Of a stretch of 64,000 nucleotides of DNA, positions 42,854 to 51,616 are shown one piece after another (position 1 is the first letter of the stretch; every line of letters starts with the position of its first letter). Location: assembly GCA_964223495.1 (NCBI GenBank), contig CAXQGL010000076.1, forward strand, positions 1 to 64,000, written 5' to 3'. The notes beneath the pieces were generated by a model, which was not told the origin of the DNA, searched no databases, and saw only the letters and a program-made list of their open reading frames with translations. This stretch comes from UBA8752 sp964223495. Lineage in GTDB: Bacteria; Bacteroidota; Bacteroidia; Flavobacteriales_D; Sanyastnellaceae. Made by a program: the position numbers and the translations under genes.

Positions 42854-43933
42854 TCAATGGAGCAGCATCACCGCACCCTGCTGCGTGCGCTGTTCGCTCG
42901 GAACACTGCGCGGCCACTCCAGCATCCAGATATAAACGCCTGGCGACAGCAAGGTGCCCTGTGAATCCTTGCCGTCCCAGTCCGGGCTGCCCGGATCCAA
43001 GTCGGCAATGCGCTGCCCCCAGCGGGTGTAGAGTCCGAAGCTGACCGGCATGATTTCGCCGACCTGTGGCTTGAACACATCGTTCAGACCGTCCCCGTTG
43101 GGAGAGAAAGCATTGGGTACGAAAATGCCGAAATCAGACGCCACAGGTTTGTCATCATCGACAGGATCCTTGACCTCTACCCCGGCAGGGCCAGGTTCGC
43201 CGGGTGGAGGAACAGGCGTCAGGCTGAAATCATCGAAGAAGTAATAAGCCAAGCCCGGATTGATGCCCGCGCGTATCTCCACTTCCAATGCATCATCGGG
43301 AAGAAAGACACCGATGGTGAGGAAACGGTGGGGTGCGTCCGCTTGGAATGTCATGGTCACCTGTTCCCAAGCCTCGTCATAACGCGCATAGGGAAACTGG
43401 AACACCGGAGAAAGGTCCAGTACGCCGTCTCCGAACTGTGCCGGTTGGTTCTCCGAAAGGGCGATGCCGACTCCATTCACTGCCAATCCGGACTGAGAGG
43501 TGGGCAAACGAACACCGTTGGTCAATCCGAAGGACAACTGGTAGTGCTGACCGACCTCGAGGGGCACATCGAACATCTGAACGAGATACTCACGCGACAG
43601 GGGTTGCCCAGCTCCATTGCGCTTGATGACCGCCAATCCGGCCAGGCCGCGTCCTTCCACAGGCTGGACGAGGGCAACGGGCGTTTCAGGCAGGTCTCCA
43701 CCCAAAGTGCCATCCAGATGGAAGAAATCAGGACTCGAAATGCCACTGAAGGCATTGTTCCAACCGTGAAGAAGGTGCCACATTCCAGGGGCCGAGGGCA
43801 TTCCGGACGAAAGTTCGAAGCCCGGATTGACCAACTGTGCCGAGGCCACCATTGATCCAGCCACCAACAGTGGGGTCAATGCTGCCCATCGAATGGCATG
43901 ACATTGCTTCCAACCGAGTTTTGGGCCCCTCAT
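42854..43933 (-). CDS. Exported protein with T9SS type B (gliding-motility-associated) sorting domain
   Basis: A 359-residue secreted protein. The signal peptide covers residues 1-33 (ending ASAQ). The mature N-terminal region (about 34-240) looks like a carbohydrate-binding-type beta sandwich, NPGFELSSGMPS at the start and GLAYYFFDDFSLTPV at its end. A Pro/Gly/Asp-rich linker precedes the type B domain: FVPNAFSPNGDGLNDVF, FGLYTRWGQRI, WDGKDSQG and SPGVYIWMLEW. Type B cargo is exported by the T9SS and often remains on the surface. The cargo function is unknown. The gene has its own -7 box, and a terminator separates it from the upstream operon. Confidence 0.9.
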   Translation of the reverse strand: MRGPKLGWKQCHAIRWAALTPLLVAGSMVASAQLVNPGFELSSGMPSAPGMWHLLHGWNNAFSGISSPDFFHLDGTLGGDLPETPVALVQPVEGRGLAGLAVIKRNGAGQPLSREYLVQMFDVPLEVGQHYQLSFGLTNGVRLPTSQSGLAVNGVGIALSENQPAQFGDGVLDLSPVFQFPYARYDEAWEQVTMTFQADAPHRFLTIGVFLPDDALEVEIRAGINPGLAYYFFDDFSLTPVPPPGEPGPAGVEVKDPVDDDKPVASDFGIFVPNAFSPNGDGLNDVFKPQVGEIMPVSFGLYTRWGQRIADLDPGSPDWDGKDSQGTLLSPGVYIWMLEWPRSVPSEQRTQQGAVMLLH

Positions 43934-43937
43934 ACCT

Positions 43938-43945
43938 GCAAATTA
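43938..43945 (-). promoter_or_regulatory. Candidate -7 box for the T9SS type B cargo gene
   Basis: Reads TAATTTGC on the minus strand, four bases before the ATG at 43933. A TTTTG 17 bases further upstream, in the T-run of the terminator, could be its -33 element. Confidence 0.5.
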
Positions 43946-43960
43946 GCCAATTGAACCCAT

Positions 43961-43996
43961 ACAAAAGAGAAGGAGCCCCGCGTTCGGAGCTCCTTC
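43961..43996 (-). terminator. Intrinsic terminator after the sigma-factor operon
   Basis: On the minus strand GAAGGAGC pairs with GCTCCTTC (eight base pairs), extended by an inner CCG/CGG and followed by TCTTTTG. It lies 125 bases after the stop of the outer-membrane protein gene ending at 44121 and just before the promoter of the next gene. Confidence 0.75.
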
Positions 43997-44120
43997 ACCT
44001 TAACCAAAACAACTTGAACCAAATCTTCGCTGTGCGCGCAGGCCTGCTTCTGCCTGCACTATGATGACGCGTGTTCCGCCCGAAATGTTGTTTGGGACTT
44101 TCCCAAAAGGTGTCAATGCT

Positions 44121-44993
44121 TCACTGGCCCCAGCGACGTTGTATCCCCGCCGTCAATGCCCACCTCGAAGCGAGGCCCGCTGTCCATGAACCATTCAGGA
44201 TCCACGACCATTCCTGTCTGCGCATGGGTAATGAGAACCCACATTGCAACCCCAAACCAGACAGGGCTGCCGGTTCCCAATCGTTTCGGTCCGACCCCAG
44301 GACTTCTGCCGGAGAGGGCAATTCCACCGGAACCCTGTTGACGTCCATCTCCTTCCGCCCACTCCAACCAAGTCGGAGGTGGAAGCCCGCCCACCATTGT
44401 ATGGATGAGGACCTCTGTATGCCCCTTTCAGGCAAACTGTTGCTTCCAAGGCTGACCGCAATCATGGCGGACCGCTGCATGTAGTGTGAGGTGGGCACCT
44501 CCAAAGTGTCGAGCTCAATGCCCAGATCGTAGGTATAGCGCACCCATTGTTCGAGGCCACTCGAACCGTCGGCCACAATGGCATAGAGGCTGTCGTCCAG
44601 CGCGCGGGCATCATAGCTTAAGTCCCGATGCAGGTCAAAGCTGCATTCCAATCTGAGGAAGCTTCGTTCCGCATGCCATTCCAAGGATGGTGACAACACG
44701 AATTCGGGCCTGAGGCTCCGCTCCAGAAAGGCCGTCAACCGCTGGCCATTGGCATTTCGTGGGTATCCCGTCATCCCGGCACTCCATCCGAGTTTGAACT
44801 GCGGGGAGATCCAACCGGGATTCCGCGTGCCCCTTTTTTCTTTTTCCGGGGAAAAAGCGGCCACCTCCATGATGTTGAGCTCCAACTCCAGAGGCACTCC
44901 GTCCACCGTGATGGTATCCTGACCGCAAGGAGACGCAGAAATCACCGCTCCCATCGGAAGCACCAGAGTGAGGACGGCTGCCCAGCGCGTCAT
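44121..44993 (-). CDS. Hypothetical outer-membrane beta-barrel protein
   Basis: A 290-residue exported protein, not assigned to a family. Its signal peptide (VLTLVLPMGAVISAS) ends near residue 22. The body alternates hydrophobic and polar residues with many aromatics (PQFKLGWSAGMTGYP, WWAGFHLRLGWSG) and ends in a strand closing with RRWGQ, typical of small barrels. It is the last gene of the ECF-sigma operon, 85 bases after the membrane-anchored acidic protein. Being in that operon suggests an envelope-stress or surface role (inference). Confidence 0.7.
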   Translation of the reverse strand: MTRWAAVLTLVLPMGAVISASPCGQDTITVDGVPLELELNIMEVAAFSPEKEKRGTRNPGWISPQFKLGWSAGMTGYPRNANGQRLTAFLERSLRPEFVLSPSLEWHAERSFLRLECSFDLHRDLSYDARALDDSLYAIVADGSSGLEQWVRYTYDLGIELDTLEVPTSHYMQRSAMIAVSLGSNSLPERGIQRSSSIQWWAGFHLRLGWSGRKEMDVNRVPVELPSPAEVLGSDRNDWEPAALSGLGLQCGFSLPMRRQEWSWILNGSWTAGLASRWALTAGIQRRWGQ

Positions 44994-45078
44994 CCCCTGA
45001 ATGCTGCTGCACCGGGTGGACAGGCACCACCCGGACCAGCTGAATGAATTGTGAATCGCAGACTCCGGAACACGGACC

Positions 45079-45771
45079 TCAACGTTGACCTCCTCCGGAA
45101 GGCAGGGTCAATGGCAAGGTCAAGCGGGGCTTGCCCTCGGATGCTTCCTCGGTATTGGCCGGCTCAGTATTGGCCGGTGCTGCATCTGCGGGCTCGGAAA
45201 CCGCTTCCTCGGTCCCAGCCTCTTCCTGCAACGTCTCCTCATACATCTTCTCACGGACCACCTCATCCTCATCCGGTGATGTTGCCATCGCTGAAGCCGC
45301 TGCACCTCCACTTCCGAATACTTCAGGGGCAACAACGCCCACTTCCATGGAAATGTCGGACTGTTCCATGCTCCGCAACTCGGCCGGATCAGCATCCCTC
45401 GTTGCCACCGGTTCATCCACCGGGTTGGCCTCGGACTCCAAAGACAGGTCGTCCGAGCCTTCGGAGTCAACCACTGGACCCATCACACCGTCACCGATGG
45501 CCTCGGGAATCTCCTGATCCATCAATTCCGGCAACGCCCCAGGGACTGAGGGCTCCTCCGTCGGCCGGGCCGACCAAAGGAAAGTCCCAGCAATCAGCAA
45601 TGCGGCTGCGCCTGCGTACCACAAGCGGGCAGTACCCGCTTTCGCAGAGGCAGCAGCGAACAGGTCCGCTCGCGGCCCCGGAGCGGCCACTGCCCTATCC
45701 TCGAGCAGTGAGCGACACCTTGCGTCGAAATCGGCTTCCACCGATGATGTATGGAGGTCGTTGTCCTTCAT
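45079..45771 (-). CDS. Membrane-anchored acidic protein, probable anti-sigma factor
   Basis: A 230-residue protein directly after an ECF sigma gene, with an ATGA overlap. Residues 1-47 are cytoplasmic (predicted), with no zinc-binding HxxxCxxC motif of the ZAS type. One membrane segment (WYAGAAALLIAGTFLW) lies at about 51-66. The rest is periplasmic, extremely acidic and low in complexity (Glu, Ala, Pro, Thr repeats such as PANTEPANTE). The position and topology fit an anti-sigma factor. The sequence itself shows no recognised anti-sigma domain, so the role is inferred from context. Confidence 0.65.
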   Translation of the reverse strand: MKDNDLHTSSVEADFDARCRSLLEDRAVAAPGPRADLFAAASAKAGTARLWYAGAAALLIAGTFLWSARPTEEPSVPGALPELMDQEIPEAIGDGVMGPVVDSEGSDDLSLESEANPVDEPVATRDADPAELRSMEQSDISMEVGVVAPEVFGSGGAAASAMATSPDEDEVVREKMYEETLQEEAGTEEAVSEPADAAPANTEPANTEEASEGKPRLTLPLTLPSGGGQR

Positions 45772-46364
45772 TGTGCTTTACCTACGGTTCCGGAGGTGGT
45801 GCCCTCTTTAGACTGCGCTCGGGCCGAAAGGGTTGCAAGAACCCGCTGCAAATATTTCCTAGCCCTGCTCAATTGGCTCTTGGAAGTGTTCACATCAATC
45901 TGGAGCTGCTCCGCAATTTCATGGTGCTTGAAGCCCTCAATGACATACATGCAAAACACGGTGCGGTAACCCAACGGCAGCTGGGCAATGGCGAATTCGA
46001 GCTCTTCGGCCGTGAACTCGGGATCGTGTTGGTTTTCCATGTCCCGCGGCGTGGCGGGCAAATCCGTGATGTCCTGATGATGGCTGTGCTTCTGACTCTT
46101 GCGGTAGTGCGTGATGGCGGTGTTGACCACAATCTTCCGCATCCAACCCTCGAATGAGAAGTCCAATCGATAACTCTTGATGTGCTTGAAAATCTTGACG
46201 AAGCTGTCCTGCAGCACATCCTCTGCGTCCACCCTGCTGTTCGTGTACCGGATGGCGGTGGCGAACAACTGACCGCTGAACCGCTCGTACAACCTGCGCT
46301 GCGCACTCGGCCGTTGCGCCTTGCACCCCTCGATCAATGTCTTCAATTCCTCAGACGACGCCAT
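45768..46364 (-). CDS. ECF-type RNA polymerase sigma factor
   Basis: A 198-residue sigma-70 family factor with regions 2 and 4 only. Region 2 includes LFATAIRYTNSRVDAEDVLQDSFVK and FEGWMRKIVVNTAITHYRK. Region 4 has LPLGYRTVFCMYVIEGFKHHEIAEQL with the helix-turn-helix, then VNTSKSQLSRARKYLQ. The 40-residue tail after region 4 is unusual but short. It is followed by a membrane-anchored acidic protein and an outer-membrane protein, forming an operon ended by the hairpin at 43961-43996. It likely directs an envelope regulon. Confidence 0.95.
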   Translation of the reverse strand: MASSEELKTLIEGCKAQRPSAQRRLYERFSGQLFATAIRYTNSRVDAEDVLQDSFVKIFKHIKSYRLDFSFEGWMRKIVVNTAITHYRKSQKHSHHQDITDLPATPRDMENQHDPEFTAEELEFAIAQLPLGYRTVFCMYVIEGFKHHEIAEQLQIDVNTSKSQLSRARKYLQRVLATLSARAQSKEGTTSGTVGKAQ

Positions 46365-46435
46365 CTCCCTGAATCAACGCCCAACCCTTCTTTCAGGTTG
46401 CGCCATGCCCGCACCCTTTTCCGATTCCCTCAACC

Positions 46436-47446
46436 TCATTCGAATCGCCCCTTTTCGAGCCCGAGCCATTCAAGGGCCGCCCCGTGGAAGATGGCGCTCC
46501 TCAGCTCCTCGGTCAGGTCCATGTCCGTTTCGATGTAACGCCCGAATTCCAGATCACCCAATGGAAATGGATAATCGGAGCCCATGACGATGCGGTCCGC
46601 ACCCTGCATGTCCAAGACATATTCCATGAGCCTGGCGTCATGCGTGATGCTGTCCACCCAGAACTTGCCGACGTATCCACGGGGGTTGTTCGGATTGTCG
46701 ACGGCAACGAGGTCCGGCCTGCAGCGCCATCCATGCTCGATGCGTCCCAGGGTGGCGAGGAAAGCCCCTGAGGCGTGGCTGAACATGACGCGCAGGTCCG
46801 GATATCGATCGAATACACCGGAGAAAACCATGGAACACGCCGCCCGGGAGGTCTCCGCCGGCATGCCGACAAGCCAAGGCAACCAGTATTTCGTCATCAT
46901 CTCCTTGCCCATCATGTCCCAAGGATGGATCATCACCGCCATTCAGAGGCGCTCACAGGCTGCCCAGATGGGGTCGAAGCGGGATTCGGAGAGGTTGTAA
47001 CCATTGATGTTCGACCCGATCTGTATGCCCCTGAACCCGATGGAGGCGCAGCGCTCCAGCTCCTGTATGCTGAGTTCCACATCCTGCATGGGCAAGGTGG
47101 CCAGACCAACGTAATGCCGAGGATGATCTCCGATGGTCCGGGCGATGTCATCATTGAGGAAGCGGGCGATGTCGTGGGTGTCCTCCGGCTTGGCCCAATA
47201 GGCGAACAGCACGGGAATCGTGCAGATGACCTGCACCTGTACGCCGGCCTCGGCATATTCCTCGATGCGGAGCACGGGATCCCAACAATTCGCCAAGACC
47301 TCCCTGAAGAAGCGGTCTCCCTGCATCATCCGAGCCGCACCTTCCCGGTGATGTTCGAGGTGGATGAACGACCCGTACCCCAACTTGGAACTCCAGTCCG
47401 GCAGCTCCTTCGGCATAATGTGGGTGTGCGTGTCAATCTTCAGCAT
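46436..47446 (-). pseudogene. ACMSD-family decarboxylase gene interrupted by an in-frame TGA
   Basis: Encodes a protein like 2-amino-3-carboxymuconate-6-semialdehyde decarboxylase of the kynurenine route of tryptophan breakdown. From the ATG at 47446 the frame runs to a TGA at 46943-46945 (codon 168), then continues in the same frame, starting with ATG, to 46436; the total is 336 codons, the family's length. Both halves are clearly family sequence: metal ligands in IDTHTHI (His7, His9), HPWDM just after the stop (His174), FSHASGAF, and GSDYPFPLGD with the Asp. Relatives usually have Gly at codon 168, so GGA to TGA is one change. Either it is a true nonsense mutation or a sequencing error, or the stop is read through. 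No other kynurenine genes are nearby. Confidence 0.85.
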
Positions 47447-47457
47447 GGATGTCCAAG

Positions 47458-49119
47458 TTAGGGCCCCACGGAACGGACATGGCGCAAGTCCAGGCGGTTG
47501 GTCGGGCTGACTTTCCATCCGGTCCATTCCGAGGAAACCAAGTGCACCACCTGGTCATGCCAAAGTGGAATGACCGGCATCGCATCCAGCACGTGTCCCT
47601 CGGCTTTGCGCAGGACCGCCTCTCTTTCGCTTCCCGGCAACATGTGGGATGCCTCATTGAGCAGTGCAGTCACGGAGGAGTCCGAGAAATGCGTGTAGTT
47701 CGGTCCGTTCGGACACCAACGGTCCGGGAGGAACAGCCCCAGGAAGTTCTCGGCATCGGGATAATCCGCGAGCCATGACTTGCGGAACAGCGGAACCTGA
47801 CTGCGCGCGACGCGCTCAGCATCGATGGCACTTGGAGCGATGTCAATCTCCAAATCGATGCCGAATTCCGCCCAGGTGAATTGCAATGCGGCAGCGAGAT
47901 CCGCCGCCCCTGGTTTGGTGCCCAAAGTGAGCCCCCCCAGCCGTTCGAGCGGTGGTTCCGGGCCGATTCCAGCTTCGGCGAGAATGCTGCGGGCCACATC
48001 CGGATGCCATGCCAGGTCCACTCGACCCTGACGCTCATCATTCGAGAAACCCGGCATCCCCGACGGCACGAACCCCTCTGCCGGAACCGCCTCATCCGCC
48101 CTGAGTTCCCTCACGAGGGCTTCCCGGTCCAAGGCCATGCTCATGGCACGCCGAATGGGCGCGGTCAGCCGAGGGAATCCACCCTGACCGAGTGCCGCCG
48201 AATCGACGAGGAATCCCACGTAGTCGGTCTTGAGATACGGCACCTCGTGGACCTTGAACCGTCCTTCCCATTCCGGTTTCCACTTCCCCGTCTCATCCTT
48301 GAGCGCATTGACCCACTCCGGATCAAGGGCTGAAACGAAATCGTAGCGTCCCTGTCTGAATCCGAGATACTCGGCACCGGGCTCCCGATTGAATTCAATC
48401 CGCACGCCATCCAGATACGGCAGGTTACGGCCCTGTTCATCGCGCATCCAGTACCCCTCGAACCGATGCAGGACCATGGCCGTCTCGGGAAGCCATCCCT
48501 TGAGTGCGAAAGGGCCACTGCCCATATCCTCCGTGTCCGGACTGCCCTCCAATCCGCCGCCCTTCAGAATGCCCGCCTGGGGGGTCGCGAGCAGTCCGGG
48601 GAAAACGGGCTGTGCCCTGCTGAGCGACAGGATGAGGCTATCGTCGGAAACGATCGCCACGCCTTCCGGTGCCAGATCAGACAGCACCCATCGCCCAGGC
48701 AGTGCCCGCGTCGGATCCAGCAGCCGTTCGAAACTGAGTGCGACATCCCTTGCCATCAGGGGCGAACCATCGTGGAACACCGCATCCTTGCGGAGTCGGA
48801 ATCGGTATTGAAGGCCATCCTCGGATACACTCCAGGCCTCCGCGAGGGCGGGTCTGACCTGCAATTGCTCATCCAATTCGAGCAGGCCCTCATACAATTG
48901 ATCCACCACCCACATCGCCTCCAGGTCCGTCGCCTTGCCGGGATCAATCGAGCGCAAACCGTCCGAAGCATTGTAGCAGAACAGCCTGCGATCAGGGCTG
49001 CGGCCCTCTCCTGAGGCGCATCCCGACAGGAATGCCGAGGCCATGTACAACAACGAAAGCAGGGCCAGTGCACCGGTCTCCACTGATCTGAAATTGCGTT
49101 TTGGAATAGGGTGCCTCAT
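47458..49119 (-). CDS. Family 5 extracellular solute-binding lipoprotein (peptide/nickel type)
   Basis: A 553-residue lipoprotein from the ATG at 49119, with lipobox LSGC (Cys34). The SBP family 5 signature is early: RSIDPGKATDLEAMWVVDQL, then EGLLELDEQLQVRPALAEAW, and YRFRLRKDAVFHDGSPLMA. It captures oligopeptides or similar ligands for an ABC importer; no permease or ATPase genes flank it. The stop is 11 bases from the start of the ACMSD-like gene, so they may share a transcript. It is divergent from the TonB receptor. Confidence 0.92.
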   Translation of the reverse strand: MRHPIPKRNFRSVETGALALLSLLYMASAFLSGCASGEGRSPDRRLFCYNASDGLRSIDPGKATDLEAMWVVDQLYEGLLELDEQLQVRPALAEAWSVSEDGLQYRFRLRKDAVFHDGSPLMARDVALSFERLLDPTRALPGRWVLSDLAPEGVAIVSDDSLILSLSRAQPVFPGLLATPQAGILKGGGLEGSPDTEDMGSGPFALKGWLPETAMVLHRFEGYWMRDEQGRNLPYLDGVRIEFNREPGAEYLGFRQGRYDFVSALDPEWVNALKDETGKWKPEWEGRFKVHEVPYLKTDYVGFLVDSAALGQGGFPRLTAPIRRAMSMALDREALVRELRADEAVPAEGFVPSGMPGFSNDERQGRVDLAWHPDVARSILAEAGIGPEPPLERLGGLTLGTKPGAADLAAALQFTWAEFGIDLEIDIAPSAIDAERVARSQVPLFRKSWLADYPDAENFLGLFLPDRWCPNGPNYTHFSDSSVTALLNEASHMLPGSEREAVLRKAEGHVLDAMPVIPLWHDQVVHLVSSEWTGWKVSPTNRLDLRHVRSVGP

Positions 49120-49174
49120 CCCGAATCTTCGCCGAATGGGGGAAAAGTTAAACCTCAATGCCTGACTGCGGTTC

Positions 49175-49182
49175 TACCTTCA
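49175..49182 (+). promoter_or_regulatory. Candidate -7 box for the TonB receptor gene
   Basis: TACCTTCA lies ten bases before the ATG at 49193 in the 73-base divergent spacer, one base from TAnnTTYG. Confidence 0.45.
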
Positions 49183-49192
49183 CCATCCCACC

Positions 49193-51607
49193 ATGAACCA
49201 CGCCAATTCCCGGTTCCATTCCGCCTTGCGCAGATGCATCCCGGCCCTGTTCCTTTCGCTGTTCTGCATCTCGGGCCTGTTCGGTCAGAAAGCCACCCTG
49301 AGTGGCCGGGTGGTGGACCAATCCACCGGCGAGTACATTCTCGGCGCCACCGTAGTGGTCGATGGCACGAATACGGGCTCGGCTTCGAATGTCTACGGCT
49401 TCTACAGTTTGTCCCTGCCACCCGGCACCTATGACCTGACGTGGTCCTTCATCGGTTACAACGCCGTGAAGCGTCGGGTCAATTTGGACGCCGACATGAC
49501 CCTGGATGTGGAGCTCGCCCCTTCCATCATCGCCGTGGCGGCGGCCGAGGTCGAGGCTGAGCGCTCCGCGCATACGGAAAGCACGGACATGGGCAAGGCA
49601 TCCGTCGGGGTGGAGACCATCAAGAGCCTGCCTGCCCTGTTGGGAGAAGTGGACGTTTTGAAGGTCATCCAGTTCCTTCCGGGCATCCAGAGTGCCGGAG
49701 AAGGAAACAGCGGCTTCTATGTGCGCGGAGGTGGCCCGGACCAGAACCTCGTCCTGGTCGATGATGCCATCGTGTACAATGCCTCGCACCTGTTCGGGTT
49801 CTTCAGCGTGTTCAATCCGGATGCAGTGAAGGACATCGAGGTGACCAAGGGCACCATGCCCGCCCGATTCGGGGGGCGGGTTTCCTCGGTGCTCGACATC
49901 GGCCTCAAGGAAGGCAATGCTCGCGAGACCGCGCTCAGTGGAGGACTCGGCCTCATCAGCTCGAGGCTCACCTTGGAAGGTCCGATCAAGGAAGACACCA
50001 TCAGCTACATCATCAGTGGACGCAGGACTTACATCGACGTGCTCACCCGTCCCTTCGTCAACCAGGAAAGCGCCTTCGCGGGTTCCGGGTATTATTTCTA
50101 TTACCTCAATGCCAAGGTGAACTGGAGGGCTTCCCGGAAGGACCAGTTCTACCTGAGCGGATACTTCGGAAGGGACGTGTTCAACTTCCGGTCCCAATCG
50201 GCCGATTTCGGAAGCCGAATTCCCTGGGGCAATGCCACCGTGACCGCCCGCTGGAACCACCTCATCAGCGACCGGGCCTTCATCACCACCACCGCCACCT
50301 ACAGCGACTATGAATTCGCATTCGAAGCACAGCAGGACAGCTTCACTTTCGGATTCAGGAGCGGAATCGATGACCGCGGGCTCAAATCCCGATTGACCCT
50401 CTATCCCAACCCGAGGCACACCATCAGGACGGGTGTCGAATACACCTATCACACCTTTCTGCCAACGGAGTTCTATGCCACCTCCAATGGAGTGGATTTC
50501 GATCTCGGCGAGGCGGTGCGCACCCGAAGCCATGAAGTCGCCACCTATTTCGAGGACGAATTCGATGTGACCGATGCCTTCCGCATCAAGGCGGGCCTGA
50601 GGTGGAGCGGCTTCATCCAGACCGGCCCGTTCACCCGATATGTTCCCCCCGCTGACGAGGACCCCCTCGGTGCCGCACAGGAGCCGGATGAAATCCGGTA
50701 TGTCAAAGGCGACATCGTCGCCCAGCACGGCGGGCTGGAGCCCCGTCTCGCCATGCGCCTGAAGACCGGACCGAGAACGGCATTCAAGGCGGGCATTGGG
50801 CGAAACCTTCAGTACATCCATCTCGCATCCCTTTCTCCCACCTCCCTGCCCGGAGACATCTGGCTCCCGAGTTCCGACGTGGTCAAACCCCAGATCGGCA
50901 CTCAGATTTCGGCGGGCTGGTTCAGGGATTTCGGTGCGGACCGCAACATCGAAGCATCGATCGAGGTCTACCACAAATGGCTCGACAACCTTGTCGCGTA
51001 CGCGGAAGGAACCCAACCGGACGACAACATCCGCAACAACGTGGACAACAACCTCGTGTTCGGAGAGGGCACGAGCTATGGGGCCGAGTTCTTCCTGAAA
51101 AGGAGGCGCGGGGTCTGGACCGGTTGGCTGGGCTACACATGGAGCAAAACGGACCGCCAGTTCGACGACCTGAACCAGGGTGATCCATTTCCCGCGCGGT
51201 ATGACAGACGGCATGACCTGAGTGCCATTCTCGAATGGACGATCGATGACCGATGGAAACTGGGGAGCACCTTCATCTACGGCACGGGCAATGCCATCAC
51301 CGTGCCGGCCCAGCGCTATTTCCTGGACGGAAATCTGCTCGACGTCTATGGACCGCGCAACGGCTTCAGGATGCCCGCTTACCACCGCGCGGACATCGGC
51401 GCCACCCATACCCCGCGACCGAAGAAGGACAAGAAACGCTACGGTCAATGGGTATTCTCGGTATACAATGTCTACAATCGGCTCAACCCCTACTTCATCT
51501 ATTTCGGGAACGAAGGGGCCATTGAGGAAGGCACGCTGGACATTCAGGCATACCAGATCAGCCTGTTTCCCATCCTCCCGTCCGTGACCTGGAATTTCCG
51601 GTTCTAA
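49193..51607 (+). CDS. TonB-dependent receptor with carboxypeptidase-regulatory N-terminal domain
   Basis: An 804-residue outer-membrane transporter. The signal peptide ends near FGQ (about 32). Residues about 33-115 are a CarboxypepD-reg domain (ATLSGRVVDQSTGEYILGATV), the Bacteroidota replacement for a signalling domain. The plug (about 130-250) contains LPALLGEVDVLKVIQFLPGI and FYVRGGGPDQNLVLVDDA. The barrel follows, ending in VTWNFRF with a terminal Phe. No SusD-like partner is adjacent; substrate unknown. It belongs to the group without a TonB box-obvious motif at the N-terminus. An ABC exporter follows ten bases after the stop. Confidence 0.94.
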   Translation: MNHANSRFHSALRRCIPALFLSLFCISGLFGQKATLSGRVVDQSTGEYILGATVVVDGTNTGSASNVYGFYSLSLPPGTYDLTWSFIGYNAVKRRVNLDADMTLDVELAPSIIAVAAAEVEAERSAHTESTDMGKASVGVETIKSLPALLGEVDVLKVIQFLPGIQSAGEGNSGFYVRGGGPDQNLVLVDDAIVYNASHLFGFFSVFNPDAVKDIEVTKGTMPARFGGRVSSVLDIGLKEGNARETALSGGLGLISSRLTLEGPIKEDTISYIISGRRTYIDVLTRPFVNQESAFAGSGYYFYYLNAKVNWRASRKDQFYLSGYFGRDVFNFRSQSADFGSRIPWGNATVTARWNHLISDRAFITTTATYSDYEFAFEAQQDSFTFGFRSGIDDRGLKSRLTLYPNPRHTIRTGVEYTYHTFLPTEFYATSNGVDFDLGEAVRTRSHEVATYFEDEFDVTDAFRIKAGLRWSGFIQTGPFTRYVPPADEDPLGAAQEPDEIRYVKGDIVAQHGGLEPRLAMRLKTGPRTAFKAGIGRNLQYIHLASLSPTSLPGDIWLPSSDVVKPQIGTQISAGWFRDFGADRNIEASIEVYHKWLDNLVAYAEGTQPDDNIRNNVDNNLVFGEGTSYGAEFFLKRRRGVWTGWLGYTWSKTDRQFDDLNQGDPFPARYDRRHDLSAILEWTIDDRWKLGSTFIYGTGNAITVPAQRYFLDGNLLDVYGPRNGFRMPAYHRADIGATHTPRPKKDKKRYGQWVFSVYNVYNRLNPYFIYFGNEGAIEEGTLDIQAYQISLFPILPSVTWNFRF

Positions 51608-51612
51608 CTTCG
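51605..51612 (+). promoter_or_regulatory. Candidate -7 box for the ABC exporter gene
   Basis: TAACTTCG overlaps the TonB receptor stop codon and ends four bases before the ATG at 51617. It would let the exporter be transcribed apart from the receptor. Confidence 0.4.
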
Positions 51613-51616
51613 CTGC

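Noticed and set aside
45051..46157. Plus-strand open frame opposite the sigma and anti-sigma genes
   Set aside because: Pro/Ser/Arg-rich antisense translation; the minus strand encodes a recognisable ECF sigma factor.
46943..46945. TGA as selenocysteine or as a changed genetic code
   Set aside because: TGA ends many genes in the window, so the code is standard. The usual residue at this site is Gly, not Cys, and no obvious SECIS-like hairpin was noticed after the codon. Readthrough is kept only as a possibility.
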